Positions 15,777-25,844 are shown, counted from the stretch's first letter. The stretch is 64,000 nucleotides of DNA from CAYWKU01 sp964459325 (GCA_964459325.1 CAYWKU010000007.1:89504-153503), one strand, 5' to 3'. Translations and numbers: made by a program. The notes: generated from the sequence alone by a model not told the origin.

Positions 15777-18242
15777 TCATTTGTCCGAAAGCCTGAACAC
15801 TCCGTCCCAGTCAGAGGGTGGTGGCTTTTCGAGGTAAAGCCGGCATCTTTCGAGGTAAGTGCGACTGGGACCGTCTTCCGGAATAAAGTTCAAAGCCGCT
15901 TCGAAACTGGAGATTGCGTCGCCCCAGTTCATCTTCCGGTAACTTACCACCCCGTCGTTGTAGGCTTTCAGCATCCGCACCCGCTTGCGGCTCAATGAAC
16001 CTTTCCGGCCCATAAGCTCATATACCCTTACCGGCCGCTCCTTCCCCGCCACGGCCACCATGTCCAGGAATCTCACCTCGAAATGGTTTTTCACCTGCTT
16101 GTAGGTTTCGCGGGCAATCATGATGTAGGTTCCGTACTGCTTGTTGGCGCCTTCGAGCCTGCTGGCCAGGTTCACCTCATCGCCCATGATGGTGTAGTTG
16201 AGCCTGCCCTCGCTGCCCATGTTTCCCACCACCATGGGGCCGGTATTCAGCCCCATCCGGACGCGCATGTTCTTCACCAGGTCGGGCCGGTTACCTTCGC
16301 GTCGCCATTTTTCCCGAAGCGTACTCAGCGCCGCCTGCATCTCCAGGGCCGCGTTACATGCCCGGACGGCGTGGTCCTCAAAACTCAACGGCGCGCCCCA
16401 GAATGCCATGATAGCGTCCCCTTCGTACTTGTCGATGGTGCCGCCGTATTTTTCTATAACCCTGGCCATTGCCGAAAGGTACTCGTTCAATAACCCGACC
16501 AGCTGCCCTGCGTCGCCCAGCTTTTCGCTAATGGTGCTGAACTTTTCGATATCGCTGAAAAAGGCGGTAAGCTCCTTCTCCACTCCCCCGAGTTCCACCA
16601 GGGACGGGTCCTTGATAATCTCATCCACCACGGTAGGCGCGAGATACTTGCCGAAAGTGTCCTTTATCCACGTCCTCTCGCGCTCGTGCAGTCTGGCCCT
16701 GTTGAACAGGCCGCCCGCATAAAGGGCAACCACCGCCGACGCCGGAGCGGCTACGGGAATCCACAGACCGCCCCGAACGAAGCCTGCATACGAGCCGATT
16801 GCGACAGTCACCAGCAACGCCGCCAGTATGGTTGCTCCCGCCGCCAGGGGCGGTCTCCAGAGCATGAATAAAATCATCGAAACCAGCCCCGCCAGAAAAA
16901 CAATCCCTCCCTCGATAATCTCCAGCCGCCATTTCCTTTGGCCGGGCATCTCAGCCATCTCGAGTAGGTCTTTGATTTTATTATCAAGAAACAGGGATAA
17001 CGGAACGATAAAGTCCTTCGTGAGTATGGTGTCCAGGGTGTTGGCGTGAATTTCCAGTCCCGGAGTGTATCCCGTTTTTACGCCTTCCGCGGCGGTATCT
17101 TGGGAACTTATTTTCTGGCCGCCGAACGGGGTGGGGTATTCATCGTGGGCCAGTTGGTGAGTGTTTCCCACGAGCGCGATTTTGCCTTCTACTTTTTCGG
17201 GGTCGAAATCCCCCTTCAATACGTCTCCAAAGGATATTCTCGGGTAAGTATCCCTCCCGCCGCGGTAGTTGATTAATATGTTTCCGTTTACGAGGGGAAT
17301 TTTCAGCGCGTCCTCGTCTCCGCCCATTACAAGCTTCCAGTCGGTGCTTTGAATCAACTCTGGATGGGCCGGGTACCTGACCCTGATTGCGGTCTCCAGC
17401 GCCAGCGCTGCCCGCTTGTTCGGGTCTTCGGCCGAGCGCCCCACTATGGCGGGCATGCGCCTGACCCGAGCGTCCGGGTCTTCGATGATATTGACGGCGC
17501 CTTCGCCGAGGAGGGAGCCGAATCTCAACCCTTTAACGGCAACGTACAACTTCGTGCCCGCCGGTACGCCCTGCACGGTGAGCTCGAGGCTATCTTCATC
17601 CGCCGCCACGTCCACGTGACCGCCCGAACCTTCTCTTACGGCGCCGGTGTCCTTGATGGGATTGAGTGAGTAAAATACCCGAAATCCGTTAATTACCCGA
17701 CCGGGGCGCGGCTTCCATCGGATGTCAGCCACGCCGTTTTCGTCCACCGTCACAATTTTTGAAGCGTCCACGACAGCCTCTTCGGTGACGCAGGGCACTT
17801 CGGTGTCCAGAAACATATCCCTCGGCCGAACCCATCCGCCCATAGCGATGAAGCTGGAAAGTATCACATTCCCCGCGCAGGCTATTTCCCGGGCCAGTTT
17901 TTCATCTCCGGGCTTGGAAGTAGCGAAGTCCATGTCGAAAACCACCGCCATTGCGCCCGCTTCGTTGAGGGCTTCGAGAACCCGGGCGTGTTCGGCGCGG
18001 GTGATGGAGCCGATGGCCTTATCGAGGGTTTTGCGGGTGGATTCGTCTATGGTTACAAGCAGGACGTCCGAATGCGGAGCTTTTTGGCCCCGGATTAAAA
18101 AGCGCAGGTCGTAAGAAAGGCGCTCGAGGCCGTCGAAAGCGCCGGCGGCTTCCAGCGCGGTTATCGCCACAACGAGGGCAAGCCCCAGCCACAGGCCGGT
18201 CAGCCTGCCGGGAGGCTTCGAGGATTTTCCGGTATCAGCCAC
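15777..18242 (-). CDS. CHASE2-domain adenylate/guanylate cyclase
   Basis: The 821-residue protein has an N-terminal membrane helix (~15-35), a large extracytoplasmic CHASE2 sensor (~40-430), three closely spaced transmembrane helices (~450-525), and a class III nucleotidyl cyclase domain from residue 557. The domain has a metal Asp in FFSDIEKF (Asp564), then KYEGDAIMAFWG and VRMGLNTGPMVVGNMG. A short TPR-like C-terminus follows (SYRKMNWGDAISSFEAAL). It should convert an external signal into cAMP or cGMP. The start is GTG, 17 bases after the stop of the LPP20-like gene, so the two are probably one operon and one pathway. Confidence 0.9.
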   Translation of the reverse strand: MADTGKSSKPPGRLTGLWLGLALVVAITALEAAGAFDGLERLSYDLRFLIRGQKAPHSDVLLVTIDESTRKTLDKAIGSITRAEHARVLEALNEAGAMAVVFDMDFATSKPGDEKLAREIACAGNVILSSFIAMGGWVRPRDMFLDTEVPCVTEEAVVDASKIVTVDENGVADIRWKPRPGRVINGFRVFYSLNPIKDTGAVREGSGGHVDVAADEDSLELTVQGVPAGTKLYVAVKGLRFGSLLGEGAVNIIEDPDARVRRMPAIVGRSAEDPNKRAALALETAIRVRYPAHPELIQSTDWKLVMGGDEDALKIPLVNGNILINYRGGRDTYPRISFGDVLKGDFDPEKVEGKIALVGNTHQLAHDEYPTPFGGQKISSQDTAAEGVKTGYTPGLEIHANTLDTILTKDFIVPLSLFLDNKIKDLLEMAEMPGQRKWRLEIIEGGIVFLAGLVSMILFMLWRPPLAAGATILAALLVTVAIGSYAGFVRGGLWIPVAAPASAVVALYAGGLFNRARLHERERTWIKDTFGKYLAPTVVDEIIKDPSLVELGGVEKELTAFFSDIEKFSTISEKLGDAGQLVGLLNEYLSAMARVIEKYGGTIDKYEGDAIMAFWGAPLSFEDHAVRACNAALEMQAALSTLREKWRREGNRPDLVKNMRVRMGLNTGPMVVGNMGSEGRLNYTIMGDEVNLASRLEGANKQYGTYIMIARETYKQVKNHFEVRFLDMVAVAGKERPVRVYELMGRKGSLSRKRVRMLKAYNDGVVSYRKMNWGDAISSFEAALNFIPEDGPSRTYLERCRLYLEKPPPSDWDGVFRLSDK

Positions 18243-18259
18243 GGCGCCTTTAGAACCGA

Positions 18260-19750
18260 TTAGAAATCACGGTTATTCTTCCACGCCAACCGCCCGCCAT
18301 CGGGTGGTGAAAGCTTCCCTTCGGTGGCTCCCACCATGGAGTCCATCAATATAATCACCCTTGCCTCGGCGAGGTAGTTGCTTTGGCGGTTTGTCATCCG
18401 GATTAGCCTGGCGACAGGGTCGGATACGATGATTCGGGCTTTTTTCTCGCCTGCGGAATCGTCGGCTTTGGTCTCCAAAGGCGCCTTACCCTGGCGGAGG
18501 GTAACCGTCGCCTCTGCTCGAAGCAGGAAAATGGGATTGGAAGGCGCGAAAAGGCTCGACCACGCGCCCATGCCCAGCGACGCCACGCGGACTTTCCTTT
18601 TTTGCCGCGCGGGGAGGGCCTTAATCCGCAACGGATTCGGCCCCAGCCGTGCGCCTTCGGGGTTTTTGCTCTTTTCAAGTGCATAAACCGCCGCGCCCCG
18701 ACGTGAAAGGGCGCCGCCGGTGACCATTCCGGCGCCGTAAACCACGTTATCGTCCTTGTCGGCGATTACCGGAAACAGGGCGGGGTTAACCCCGGTGCCA
18801 CGGGCGTCCACCACCAGGCCTGTGTAGTTTTCGGTTTTCTTTTCTTCCGGTTCTTCCTTCTCCTCCTCTCCCGGTTGAGGTCGAGGTTGCCGTTCTTGAG
18901 GTTCAGGAGCGGGCATCTGCCCGAAAATATCCCTGAACGCAATGGTCACGCCCTTGAGTCCCCACAGTGGCACGCGCACCGTTACATTAAATTCATCCCC
19001 TTTTCTCCGAGTATCCACCACCTCGGCGCCCTGAACCAGCCCCCGGATGCGGTATTTCCTTTGCTTCTGTTTCTCCAGTATATTATCCATTCCCGAGTCG
19101 GGGTCGTAGTTGATGCCCTTTACGATTTCCATGGCCACGGCATAAGCGTCCACCCTGGCGGCGCGTTTGGCCATTTCTTCCGCATTCGGTTGTTCATTCG
19201 GTATTTTTCCCGTCCCCGTGGCTTCCAGGAACCCCTCCTCCCAGTTCACCTTACCTTTCGGGAAAGGTTGAATCGCCGCGGGGTAGCCTGTAGTTTCATC
19301 GGGTGGAGCGGGAGGCAGCTCCTTTTCGAGACCGGCGGGAATAACCACGTCCGCTTCAATTCTTACCACGTACAAGTCCCCCTGCCGCTCGTCGGTGACA
19401 ACCTTTACGTTTTTCACCCTCCCCTGCAAAGTCGCGGTTACAGTGCGGCGTTTTTCGTCGGGAGCGGCCACCAGGTCGACAAACGCGCCCAGGGCCCTTT
19501 CCACCGCGTCGCGCTTTGCGAGGGCAAAAGCGGCCTTGCGGGACAGGCTCTCGCGTTTTCGCTCTATGGGCATTACCGCCGAGCCGGTGGTTCTTACGAC
19601 GCGGGCGTCCTTTGAAACGGCCTGCGCCTCGGCGGTGGAGGCGGTTGTTTCTTCCGACGCGGAAGAGTTGCCTTTATCGGGTGAAGAAACGATATACGCC
19701 GGAAAAATCACGACCACAGCAATTATCAGGCATATTATTTTCGATTTCAT
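18260..19750 (-). CDS. Secreted LPP20-like protein upstream of the CHASE2 cyclase
   Basis: The 496-residue product has a signal peptide (MKSKIICLIIAVVVIFPAY), a Ser/Glu-rich linker, and a region around residues 55-170 with the pattern of LPP20 / FlgT N-terminal domains (SRKAAFALAKRDAVERALGAF). A second similar segment lies near 190-280, then a Pro/Glu-rich linker (QPGEEEKEEPEEKK) and a C-terminal domain ending near VIILMDSMVG. The start at 19750 is preferred because GAGGGGAC precedes it and the hydrophobic signal begins there. Function is unknown; operon position suggests it conditions or feeds the CHASE2 sensor. Confidence 0.7.
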   Translation of the reverse strand: MKSKIICLIIAVVVIFPAYIVSSPDKGNSSASEETTASTAEAQAVSKDARVVRTTGSAVMPIERKRESLSRKAAFALAKRDAVERALGAFVDLVAAPDEKRRTVTATLQGRVKNVKVVTDERQGDLYVVRIEADVVIPAGLEKELPPAPPDETTGYPAAIQPFPKGKVNWEEGFLEATGTGKIPNEQPNAEEMAKRAARVDAYAVAMEIVKGINYDPDSGMDNILEKQKQRKYRIRGLVQGAEVVDTRRKGDEFNVTVRVPLWGLKGVTIAFRDIFGQMPAPEPQERQPRPQPGEEEKEEPEEKKTENYTGLVVDARGTGVNPALFPVIADKDDNVVYGAGMVTGGALSRRGAAVYALEKSKNPEGARLGPNPLRIKALPARQKRKVRVASLGMGAWSSLFAPSNPIFLLRAEATVTLRQGKAPLETKADDSAGEKKARIIVSDPVARLIRMTNRQSNYLAEARVIILMDSMVGATEGKLSPPDGGRLAWKNNRDF

Positions 19751-19920
19751 AATGTCCCCTCGATTTTTAAATGCGGCTGATACGGGTATACCGCTACCCG
19801 GGGTACAATTCCCCCTCAATTCACCATAAGGACGGGTAAAAGATACCGGCTTTGGAGCATAATTTCAATATTCAGGTGTTAATGTTCTCCGGTGGGTAAA
19901 TTCAATAGCCAAATGGAAAA

Positions 19921-21324
19921 TTACGGGCTCGGCTCTGCTTCCTCGTCTTTTTCCGAGAGCTTGCTCTGTTTTCTGTAGAGCGTGCGGCGGTTGATGCCCA
20001 GAATTTTGGCCGCCAGCTCCTTTTTGCCGCCCGTTTTTTTAAGAACTTCCCTGATGTATGTGTCTTCCAGCTCCTCCAGGGTCATGTCTTCGTTGACCGC
20101 TTTTTCCACCAGTTTCGGGGAATCCTCGGACGGCTCGAAAGCCAGCTCATCCGGGCCTATCACATCGGACTGGCAGAGCACCAGCGACCTTTCGATGAGG
20201 TTTTCCAGCTCTCTTACGTTGCCCTGCCAGTCGTGAGTCATCAACTTGGCCATGGCTTCCCGTGAGAGCCTTTTCAAGGAAGTATTCATTTGTTCGGAGT
20301 ACTTGGTCAAAAAGTGTTCCGCCAGTAGAGGAATATCCTCCCTTCTTTCCCGAAGCGGAGGCAGGTGAATGGGAATGACGTTGAGCCTGTAATACAGGTC
20401 TTCGCGAAAGTTGCCTTTGGATATTTCTTCCCTCAGATTTTTCTGCGTGGCGGCGATTATCCTGACGTCGATAGTACGCGGCTCGCTGCCGCCCACCGGC
20501 CTGACTTCCTTGTCTTCGATAACCCTCAGTATCTTCGCCTGCAGCGCCTGCCCCATTTCAGCGATTTCGTCCAGGAACACGGTGCCGTTCTGGGCATCCA
20601 GAAGCATTCCCCGGTGGCTTGCCACGGCGCCGGTGAACGCTCCCTTGACGTGCCCGAAAAGCTCGCTTTCCAGCAGTCCGTCAGGTATGGCGGCGCAGTT
20701 TATGGGTATGAACGGTTTATCGTTTCGGGGGCCGTTGTAATGCACGGCCTTTGCCACCAGCTCCTTGCCGGTTCCCGATTCGCCGAGCACCAGCACGTTG
20801 CTGGATGTGGGCGAGACGCGGGATATGATTTCGAACACCCTCTTCATCGAAGGGCTTTTGCCTATTATGTTGCCGTAGCGGTACCGCTGGTGAACTTCAT
20901 TGCGAAGTTGGATATTCTCGCGCTTGAGCCGGTACAACTGGGCCGCGTTGCGAACCCTGTTCCGTATTTCGTCGTTGTTGGTAAAAGGTTTGCTGAAGAA
21001 GTCGTAAGCGCCCTTCCGCATGGTCTCGACCGCCAGGTCTATCGACCCGAAGGCGGTAATCATGATAACGGCGCTTTCCGGGGATTTTTCGCGGGCGTAG
21101 GAAAGAACTTCCATGCCATCCACATCGGGCATTTTTATGTCCGCGATAACTACGGGATAACTCTTTTCGGAAATTTTTTCTATTGCCGCACGGCCGCCGG
21201 TGACAACTTCCACCTCGTGCCCGTCCTTTTCGAGGATGTCCTTGAGCAGCGACCCCATTTCAACTTCGTCATCGACGACGAGAACGCTGGCGCTATGCTC
21301 CCGGTTATGTGCCTCTTCTTCCAT
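19921..21324 (-). CDS. NtrC-family sigma-54 response regulator
   Basis: The 467-residue regulator has a receiver domain with phospho-acceptor Asp62 (VIADIKMPDVDG), an AAA+ domain with Walker A GESGTGKE and the sigma-54 contact loop GAFTGA, and a Fis-type helix-turn-helix at the C-terminus (LGINRRTLYRKQSKL). It activates sigma-54 promoters on phosphorylation by its partner, the kinase encoded three bases upstream in the same operon. Target genes are not evident from the sequence. Confidence 0.95.
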   Translation of the reverse strand: MEEEAHNREHSASVLVVDDEVEMGSLLKDILEKDGHEVEVVTGGRAAIEKISEKSYPVVIADIKMPDVDGMEVLSYAREKSPESAVIMITAFGSIDLAVETMRKGAYDFFSKPFTNNDEIRNRVRNAAQLYRLKRENIQLRNEVHQRYRYGNIIGKSPSMKRVFEIISRVSPTSSNVLVLGESGTGKELVAKAVHYNGPRNDKPFIPINCAAIPDGLLESELFGHVKGAFTGAVASHRGMLLDAQNGTVFLDEIAEMGQALQAKILRVIEDKEVRPVGGSEPRTIDVRIIAATQKNLREEISKGNFREDLYYRLNVIPIHLPPLRERREDIPLLAEHFLTKYSEQMNTSLKRLSREAMAKLMTHDWQGNVRELENLIERSLVLCQSDVIGPDELAFEPSEDSPKLVEKAVNEDMTLEELEDTYIREVLKKTGGKKELAAKILGINRRTLYRKQSKLSEKDEEAEPSP

Positions 21325-21327
21325 TTG

Positions 21328-23622
21328 TCAGGCCGATTTTTCCTCCAGTTTTGTCTGGATAACGGGCATGGTTATATTAAAGCTCGTACCCTTTCCGGAG
21401 TCGCTGTGCGCTTCGATATTGCCCCCGTGGTCCCGGACTATCTTGGATACTATCGCCAACCCGAGGCCGGTGCCCTGGCCGGAGTCTTTGGTCGAGAAGA
21501 AAGGCTCGAATATCCGGGACAGGTGTTCCTGCGAAATACCGGCGCCGGTATCCGAAATCGTTACCCGCACGGCATTATGGTCGATGGGCTTCATGTCCAG
21601 TCCCAATCTGCCTCCTTCGGGCATCGCCTGAATGGAGTTGAGGATAAGGTTCAAAAATACCTGCTGGAGCTGGTTATAGTCGGCTTCCACCGGCGGCAGG
21701 TCGGGCGACACGCTGAAATCCACGTTTACACCGGTCTTTTCGAGCTGAGTTTCCAGGAGGTTCAATACTCCCTCCATCACCTCGGCCATCTCCAGTTTCG
21801 CGTAGTGCACCTTCTGGGGCCTCGAGAACTTGAGCAGGTTGTCGATGAGCTTGGTCATTCTTTCGGTCTGGTGAATGATTATCTGCAGCGATTCCTTCCG
21901 GGGGTCGCCTTCCGGCAGGTCGGAGAGCAGATACTCGGCCCTTCCGGAAACTATGTTGAGCGGAGTTCCCATCTCGTGAGCCAGCCCGGCGGTAAGCTGT
22001 CCGATTGCCGCCAGCTTTTCCGCGTGGATAACCTGTTGCTCCAGCTCCTTTTGTTCGGTAACATCCCGCAGGATGACGCTGTATCCGCGGGCTTTGCCCA
22101 GCTTGTCCCTCAGCAGCGTTATGGTCAGGTTGACCAGCACATTTTCGCCGTCCCGGGTAACCATTTCCGTCTCGTAGTTGGTCATGCTTTCCTTCTTTTC
22201 CACTACCCGGGAGATGTGCCCCACTTCCTCTTCGGCGGTGGAGTTGTCCGGCCACAGCGCATGGAAGGGGCGGTCGAGCACTTCCTTGGGGCGATAGCCG
22301 AAGACGTTTTCCGCGCCCATGTTCCAGCTTACTATGTGGTAATCCACGTCCAGGCCGATGATGGCGTCGGCGCTTCCGTAAAGGACGGTTTCCAGAAACT
22401 CCTTGGTCTGCTCTTCTTCCGTAACGTCCCGTATGCTGCATATACTCTGCATGGTGCCCGGCACAAGTCCTACTGTGATGCTCGCCCTTCGCTCCTCGCC
22501 CTTCTTGTTGACGAAGGTGAACTCGTAGCTGGAGGGCGCTCCCACCGGGTTTATTCTTCGCCGCTCATGGTAACGCCCCATTCTTTCGCGCTCGGGCTCC
22601 GCCACCATCTCGAGAAAACTCATCCTGCCTTCTATTTCCTCGCGGGTGAAACCGCTTATCTGGCAAAAGCGGCGGTTGACCCGGGATATGGTCTTGTCCG
22701 GCTCCAATACGCATACCGCGGTTCCGGAGTGCTCAAATAGAATCCTGTAATACTCCTCACTCTGGCGCCTTTCTTCGGCTTCCTGGAACTTGTGGGTAAC
22801 ATCCTGGATAATCTCGATTACCTGCTCGACCTGCCCGCTTTCGTTCAATATGGGAAAGGCGGTAACCTCGTAAAACTCCCTGTATCTCCCGCGGGTGGTG
22901 GACACCATCCCCCGCTCCATCACCCGGTTTCTTATGGCCCACGAGGCGGGGCAGTTTTCGCACACTCCTTCCGGCACTCCTCGAACCTGGCCGCATGTCC
23001 AACCCTTCACTTCACCCACTTCCCTCACGAAATCCTCCCGCGCGGCGCGGTTGGCCCACAGCACCCTTCTCTTGTTGTCCAGGATTATCAGGTGTATTCC
23101 GAGGTTTCCGAGAGCTTTTCCGGCGCGCTCGACGTCGCTCATGCGGCGCCTCAGATGCCGCAGCTCTTCATTCTGCCGAACGGTTTTGACGGATTCTTCC
23201 TTCAGGCGGGCCTGTTCCAGGCGCGAATGGCTCTTGGCCAGGGCAATTTCAAAGGCCGAGTATATTTCGTCCAGGTCCCTCACCGCCTTGGCCATCGCGG
23301 CCCCGTTATCGGAAGCAAGCTCAAAAATCTGCTCCTGGACGGTTCTTTTACCCAACCGGAACGACTTGATAAGGTCGGGCAGGCGCAAATTCAATCCCAC
23401 CGCGCGATGGGCCACTTCTTCCCCATACTCGGAAGCCTCTTCCGACTTGCCTTCCTTAAGCACGCGGACTGCCAGGCCCAATTGGTCCTGGGTTATCTCG
23501 TGGAGTTTCTTGCGCGACTCGGCGCCGCCTTCTATGCCCTCGCGCGTAAGACCCTTACTCCACCGTTGAGTAATTTTATCCAGCCGCCCTTCAAGTTCTT
23601 TATGTAATTCCATATTCACCAC
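21328..23622 (-). CDS. Multi-PAS sensor histidine kinase (NtrB-like)
   Basis: The 764-residue soluble kinase has a helical N-terminal region (~1-150) resembling RsbR-type sensor bundles, then three PAS domains. The first contains an unusual Cys-rich loop (CGQVRGVPEGVCENC) that could bind a metal or sense redox state. HisKA follows with the H-box AHEMGTPLN, then HATPase_c with DTGAGI and GTGLGLAIV. No transmembrane helix is present, so the signal is cytoplasmic. GTG 23622 is chosen because AAAAGG lies six bases upstream; ATG 23613 is the alternative. It is the first gene of the operon with the sigma-54 regulator. Confidence 0.9.
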   Translation of the reverse strand: MVNMELHKELEGRLDKITQRWSKGLTREGIEGGAESRKKLHEITQDQLGLAVRVLKEGKSEEASEYGEEVAHRAVGLNLRLPDLIKSFRLGKRTVQEQIFELASDNGAAMAKAVRDLDEIYSAFEIALAKSHSRLEQARLKEESVKTVRQNEELRHLRRRMSDVERAGKALGNLGIHLIILDNKRRVLWANRAAREDFVREVGEVKGWTCGQVRGVPEGVCENCPASWAIRNRVMERGMVSTTRGRYREFYEVTAFPILNESGQVEQVIEIIQDVTHKFQEAEERRQSEEYYRILFEHSGTAVCVLEPDKTISRVNRRFCQISGFTREEIEGRMSFLEMVAEPERERMGRYHERRRINPVGAPSSYEFTFVNKKGEERRASITVGLVPGTMQSICSIRDVTEEEQTKEFLETVLYGSADAIIGLDVDYHIVSWNMGAENVFGYRPKEVLDRPFHALWPDNSTAEEEVGHISRVVEKKESMTNYETEMVTRDGENVLVNLTITLLRDKLGKARGYSVILRDVTEQKELEQQVIHAEKLAAIGQLTAGLAHEMGTPLNIVSGRAEYLLSDLPEGDPRKESLQIIIHQTERMTKLIDNLLKFSRPQKVHYAKLEMAEVMEGVLNLLETQLEKTGVNVDFSVSPDLPPVEADYNQLQQVFLNLILNSIQAMPEGGRLGLDMKPIDHNAVRVTISDTGAGISQEHLSRIFEPFFSTKDSGQGTGLGLAIVSKIVRDHGGNIEAHSDSGKGTSFNITMPVIQTKLEEKSA

Positions 23623-23683
23623 TAATTACCTTTTATGTTACATTTTGTCTCAAAATTGGAAAGAGTTCACAATTTTCATGTAT

Positions 23684-23712
23684 AGTTTATCATCCACTGC
23701 TAATTATTTCAA
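23684..23712 (-). promoter_or_regulatory. Candidate promoter of the PAS kinase operon
   Basis: On the minus strand, TTGAAA (23712-23707), 17 bases, and TAAACT (23689-23684) lie about 60 bases before the kinase start in an AT-rich intergenic stretch. Confidence 0.4.
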
Positions 23713-23793
23713 CGAGAATTGGATGATTTTTCGTTGAGGTTCTTAACAATTGTCTCGTAACTACCCGAATGAACAATAGAAATTTGTTTTGAA

Positions 23794-24873
23794 CTATTTT
23801 CCCCCACCCAACACAACTTCTTGGAGGATTGAAGGGTAATGCCATACATCGAACAACACGCTGGCTCCTACGAAGCAGGAGTGAGTACAGGTGCAGCCTT
23901 TCCGGGATATACTTTTTCGGATGCTTTGAGCCTTTTCTCCGCGCCATATCGCGCGAAGATTGTATGATTCCTTCCTTAAGTCCCCCATCGGCTCCTCCAG
24001 CTCTTCGCAGGGGTAAACCACCCCTTCCGGGTCTATGTAACCCACCACCCGGCCCGCCCTGCATGAGAAACGTTTCCCCTTCATCACCTCCAGCTCCAGC
24101 TTTCTGGCCCTGATTTTCGCACCCCGCAGCCATCTCCGGAAAGGCCCGCGATAAAACGGAAAATTCGACCAGTAAGTCTCAAGTTTCCCGAGCAGGTCCT
24201 CATATTCGTCAACCGAAGGCGGAGCGAGCGCCTTATCGGGAGCTTCTCCCCTGAAGAGCTCGAAGCCGTGAAAATCGGCATCCGGCATTCGAGACAACAC
24301 AAATTCCATAAGCTTGCTCATGTTGTCCATGTTTCGATTCATGAGCACAGTGTTGAGGTTCAACGAAAGCCTCGGCTGCTCCCGCTTTTCTTTCGCCAAA
24401 ACATCATAAGTGTCGAGCAGCCTATCGAAAGCGCCCTCAACGGCCCTGATTCGGTCGTGAACCTCACCCACCCCGTCAACGGCAAGGCTCACCGCTATCC
24501 GGGCTTTCGGGCATAATTTCAGAGTTTTCCGCACACAGTCCAGCGTTCTCTCCGGGAGCAGCCCGTTTGTGGGTATTGTAATCCGCCGCAATCCGCAATT
24601 TTGATAGTAACTCCGAGCCACCTCGGGCAAATCGTCGCGCATGACCGGTTCCCCGCCGGTAAACAAAAGCCATAACAGCGGCCCGGCGTTTCCGGCAACC
24701 AGTCGATGCTCATCGAGCGACAGCTCTTGGGTCGCCGTGTTGAGTTTCCGGTAGTTGAAGCAGGTTATGCACCGGGCGTTGCACCGCCACGTGGCGCCCA
24801 ATATCAGGTAAACCGGGGGCAGGCTTTTCATGCCCAAAAGGTGTCCCGCCCCGACCGCCGCCGGTCTTATCAT
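23794..24873 (-). CDS. Radical SAM protein with SPASM-like C-terminus
   Basis: The 359-residue enzyme has the radical SAM cluster motif CNARCITC (Cys31, 35, 38) near its N-terminus and a C-terminal Cys set (FSCRAG, VYPCEEL, CTCTHSC) of SPASM/Twitch type for auxiliary iron-sulfur clusters. Such proteins modify peptides, cofactors or sugars; the reaction here is unknown. It is the last gene of the long glycosyltransferase operon, with its start overlapping the preceding GT2 stop by four bases. It differs from the cluster's other radical SAM enzymes in lacking a B12-type N-terminal domain. Confidence 0.87.
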   Translation of the reverse strand: MIRPAAVGAGHLLGMKSLPPVYLILGATWRCNARCITCFNYRKLNTATQELSLDEHRLVAGNAGPLLWLLFTGGEPVMRDDLPEVARSYYQNCGLRRITIPTNGLLPERTLDCVRKTLKLCPKARIAVSLAVDGVGEVHDRIRAVEGAFDRLLDTYDVLAKEKREQPRLSLNLNTVLMNRNMDNMSKLMEFVLSRMPDADFHGFELFRGEAPDKALAPPSVDEYEDLLGKLETYWSNFPFYRGPFRRWLRGAKIRARKLELEVMKGKRFSCRAGRVVGYIDPEGVVYPCEELEEPMGDLRKESYNLRAIWRGEKAQSIRKSISRKGCTCTHSCFVGASVLFDVWHYPSILQEVVLGGGK

Positions 24874-25841
24874 CGCGGCCTCCTCAAAAGCTTGCCGTAC
24901 TCACTCTTGGAAGGAAGGCGCAATATTCCCGTCAGCAGCCCTGCAAAGCTTACACCGTGAAGACAGGCGACGGCCCCGGCCCATTTGAGCCTGCCCGCCG
25001 ATTTTGCTCCAAGGCTCGCTCTTGCCAGCAATATCGAATACGCCGCTATCGCCAACAATACAAGCGGCGGCCACTCAATCATCAGCCACAGAAGCACCGG
25101 AACCGCCGCAAGAGCCGCCCCCGACTTCCGGGTGACGTACATGCCGGGCCTCAGCCACAACAACCCCCCGTTCTGTTTTCGGAGCCGATAGCGTTGGGAA
25201 AAAAAGTCCCGCCCGAACGGACGACGCTCATGTATGACGAAAAGGTCGGGGTCATAAATAAAATACCCCTTCGCCATTCGGCGGCAGAGGTAGATAAACT
25301 CACTGTCCTCCCCTCCGTACCCCAGAGCTTCGTTAAAACCGCCGACGGCCTCGAAAACATCCCTGCGGACGAAGAAATTAACCAGGTGAATTTCGCCGAT
25401 ACGCGCCTCGTGTGACTCACCTTTGTCACTATACGAATTTGAGCCGCTGCCGATTTTCGAGGAGAGGACGGCGTCGGTCAGCTCTTCGGCCCGAGTCTGC
25501 TCGACGGGCGCCAGATTCGGCCCTCCGCATCCCGCCGCCCGGGGGTGTTCTTCGAGCAACATCAATCCCTTTTTCAGCCATTTCCGGGGAGCGAGGGCGT
25601 CATCGTCTATAAAGGCAAGCATCTTTCCCCCGGAAACGGCCACTCCCGAATTCCTTTTGGCCGCCGGGTTCGGGCTTTCACATTCGACATAAATCACCCC
25701 CTCAGCCCGTCTCGACGGCGGGTTAGAGGCGTCATGCACAACGATTATCTCGTAATCGAAGTCCGCGTCCTGGTGGGTGAGAAACTCCAGCCGGTCATGT
25801 ATGTCCTTCCGGCCGGATGCGACTATGACGCTTGCATCCAT
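24870..25841 (-). CDS. Family 2 glycosyltransferase with C-terminal membrane helices
   Basis: The 323-residue protein has a GT-A nucleotide-sugar fold: an N-terminal SVIVASGRKD strand, IIVVHDAS, the metal-binding FIDDDALAP, and FVRRDVFEAVGGFNEALGYGGEDSE (in adjacent parts), the acceptor loop with the catalytic ED. The last ~100 residues hold two or three hydrophobic helices, anchoring it on the inner membrane. It transfers one sugar to a lipid-linked or protein acceptor. It lies three bases after the B12-type radical SAM gene. Confidence 0.85.
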   Translation of the reverse strand: MDASVIVASGRKDIHDRLEFLTHQDADFDYEIIVVHDASNPPSRRAEGVIYVECESPNPAAKRNSGVAVSGGKMLAFIDDDALAPRKWLKKGLMLLEEHPRAAGCGGPNLAPVEQTRAEELTDAVLSSKIGSGSNSYSDKGESHEARIGEIHLVNFFVRRDVFEAVGGFNEALGYGGEDSEFIYLCRRMAKGYFIYDPDLFVIHERRPFGRDFFSQRYRLRKQNGGLLWLRPGMYVTRKSGAALAAVPVLLWLMIEWPPLVLLAIAAYSILLARASLGAKSAGRLKWAGAVACLHGVSFAGLLTGILRLPSKSEYGKLLRRPR

Positions 25842-25844
25842 CTA

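Noticed and set aside
20365..22740. 791-codon plus-strand open frame over the regulator-kinase pair
   Set aside because: It is antisense to two clear genes and arises from their GC-rich third positions; no domain is recognisable.
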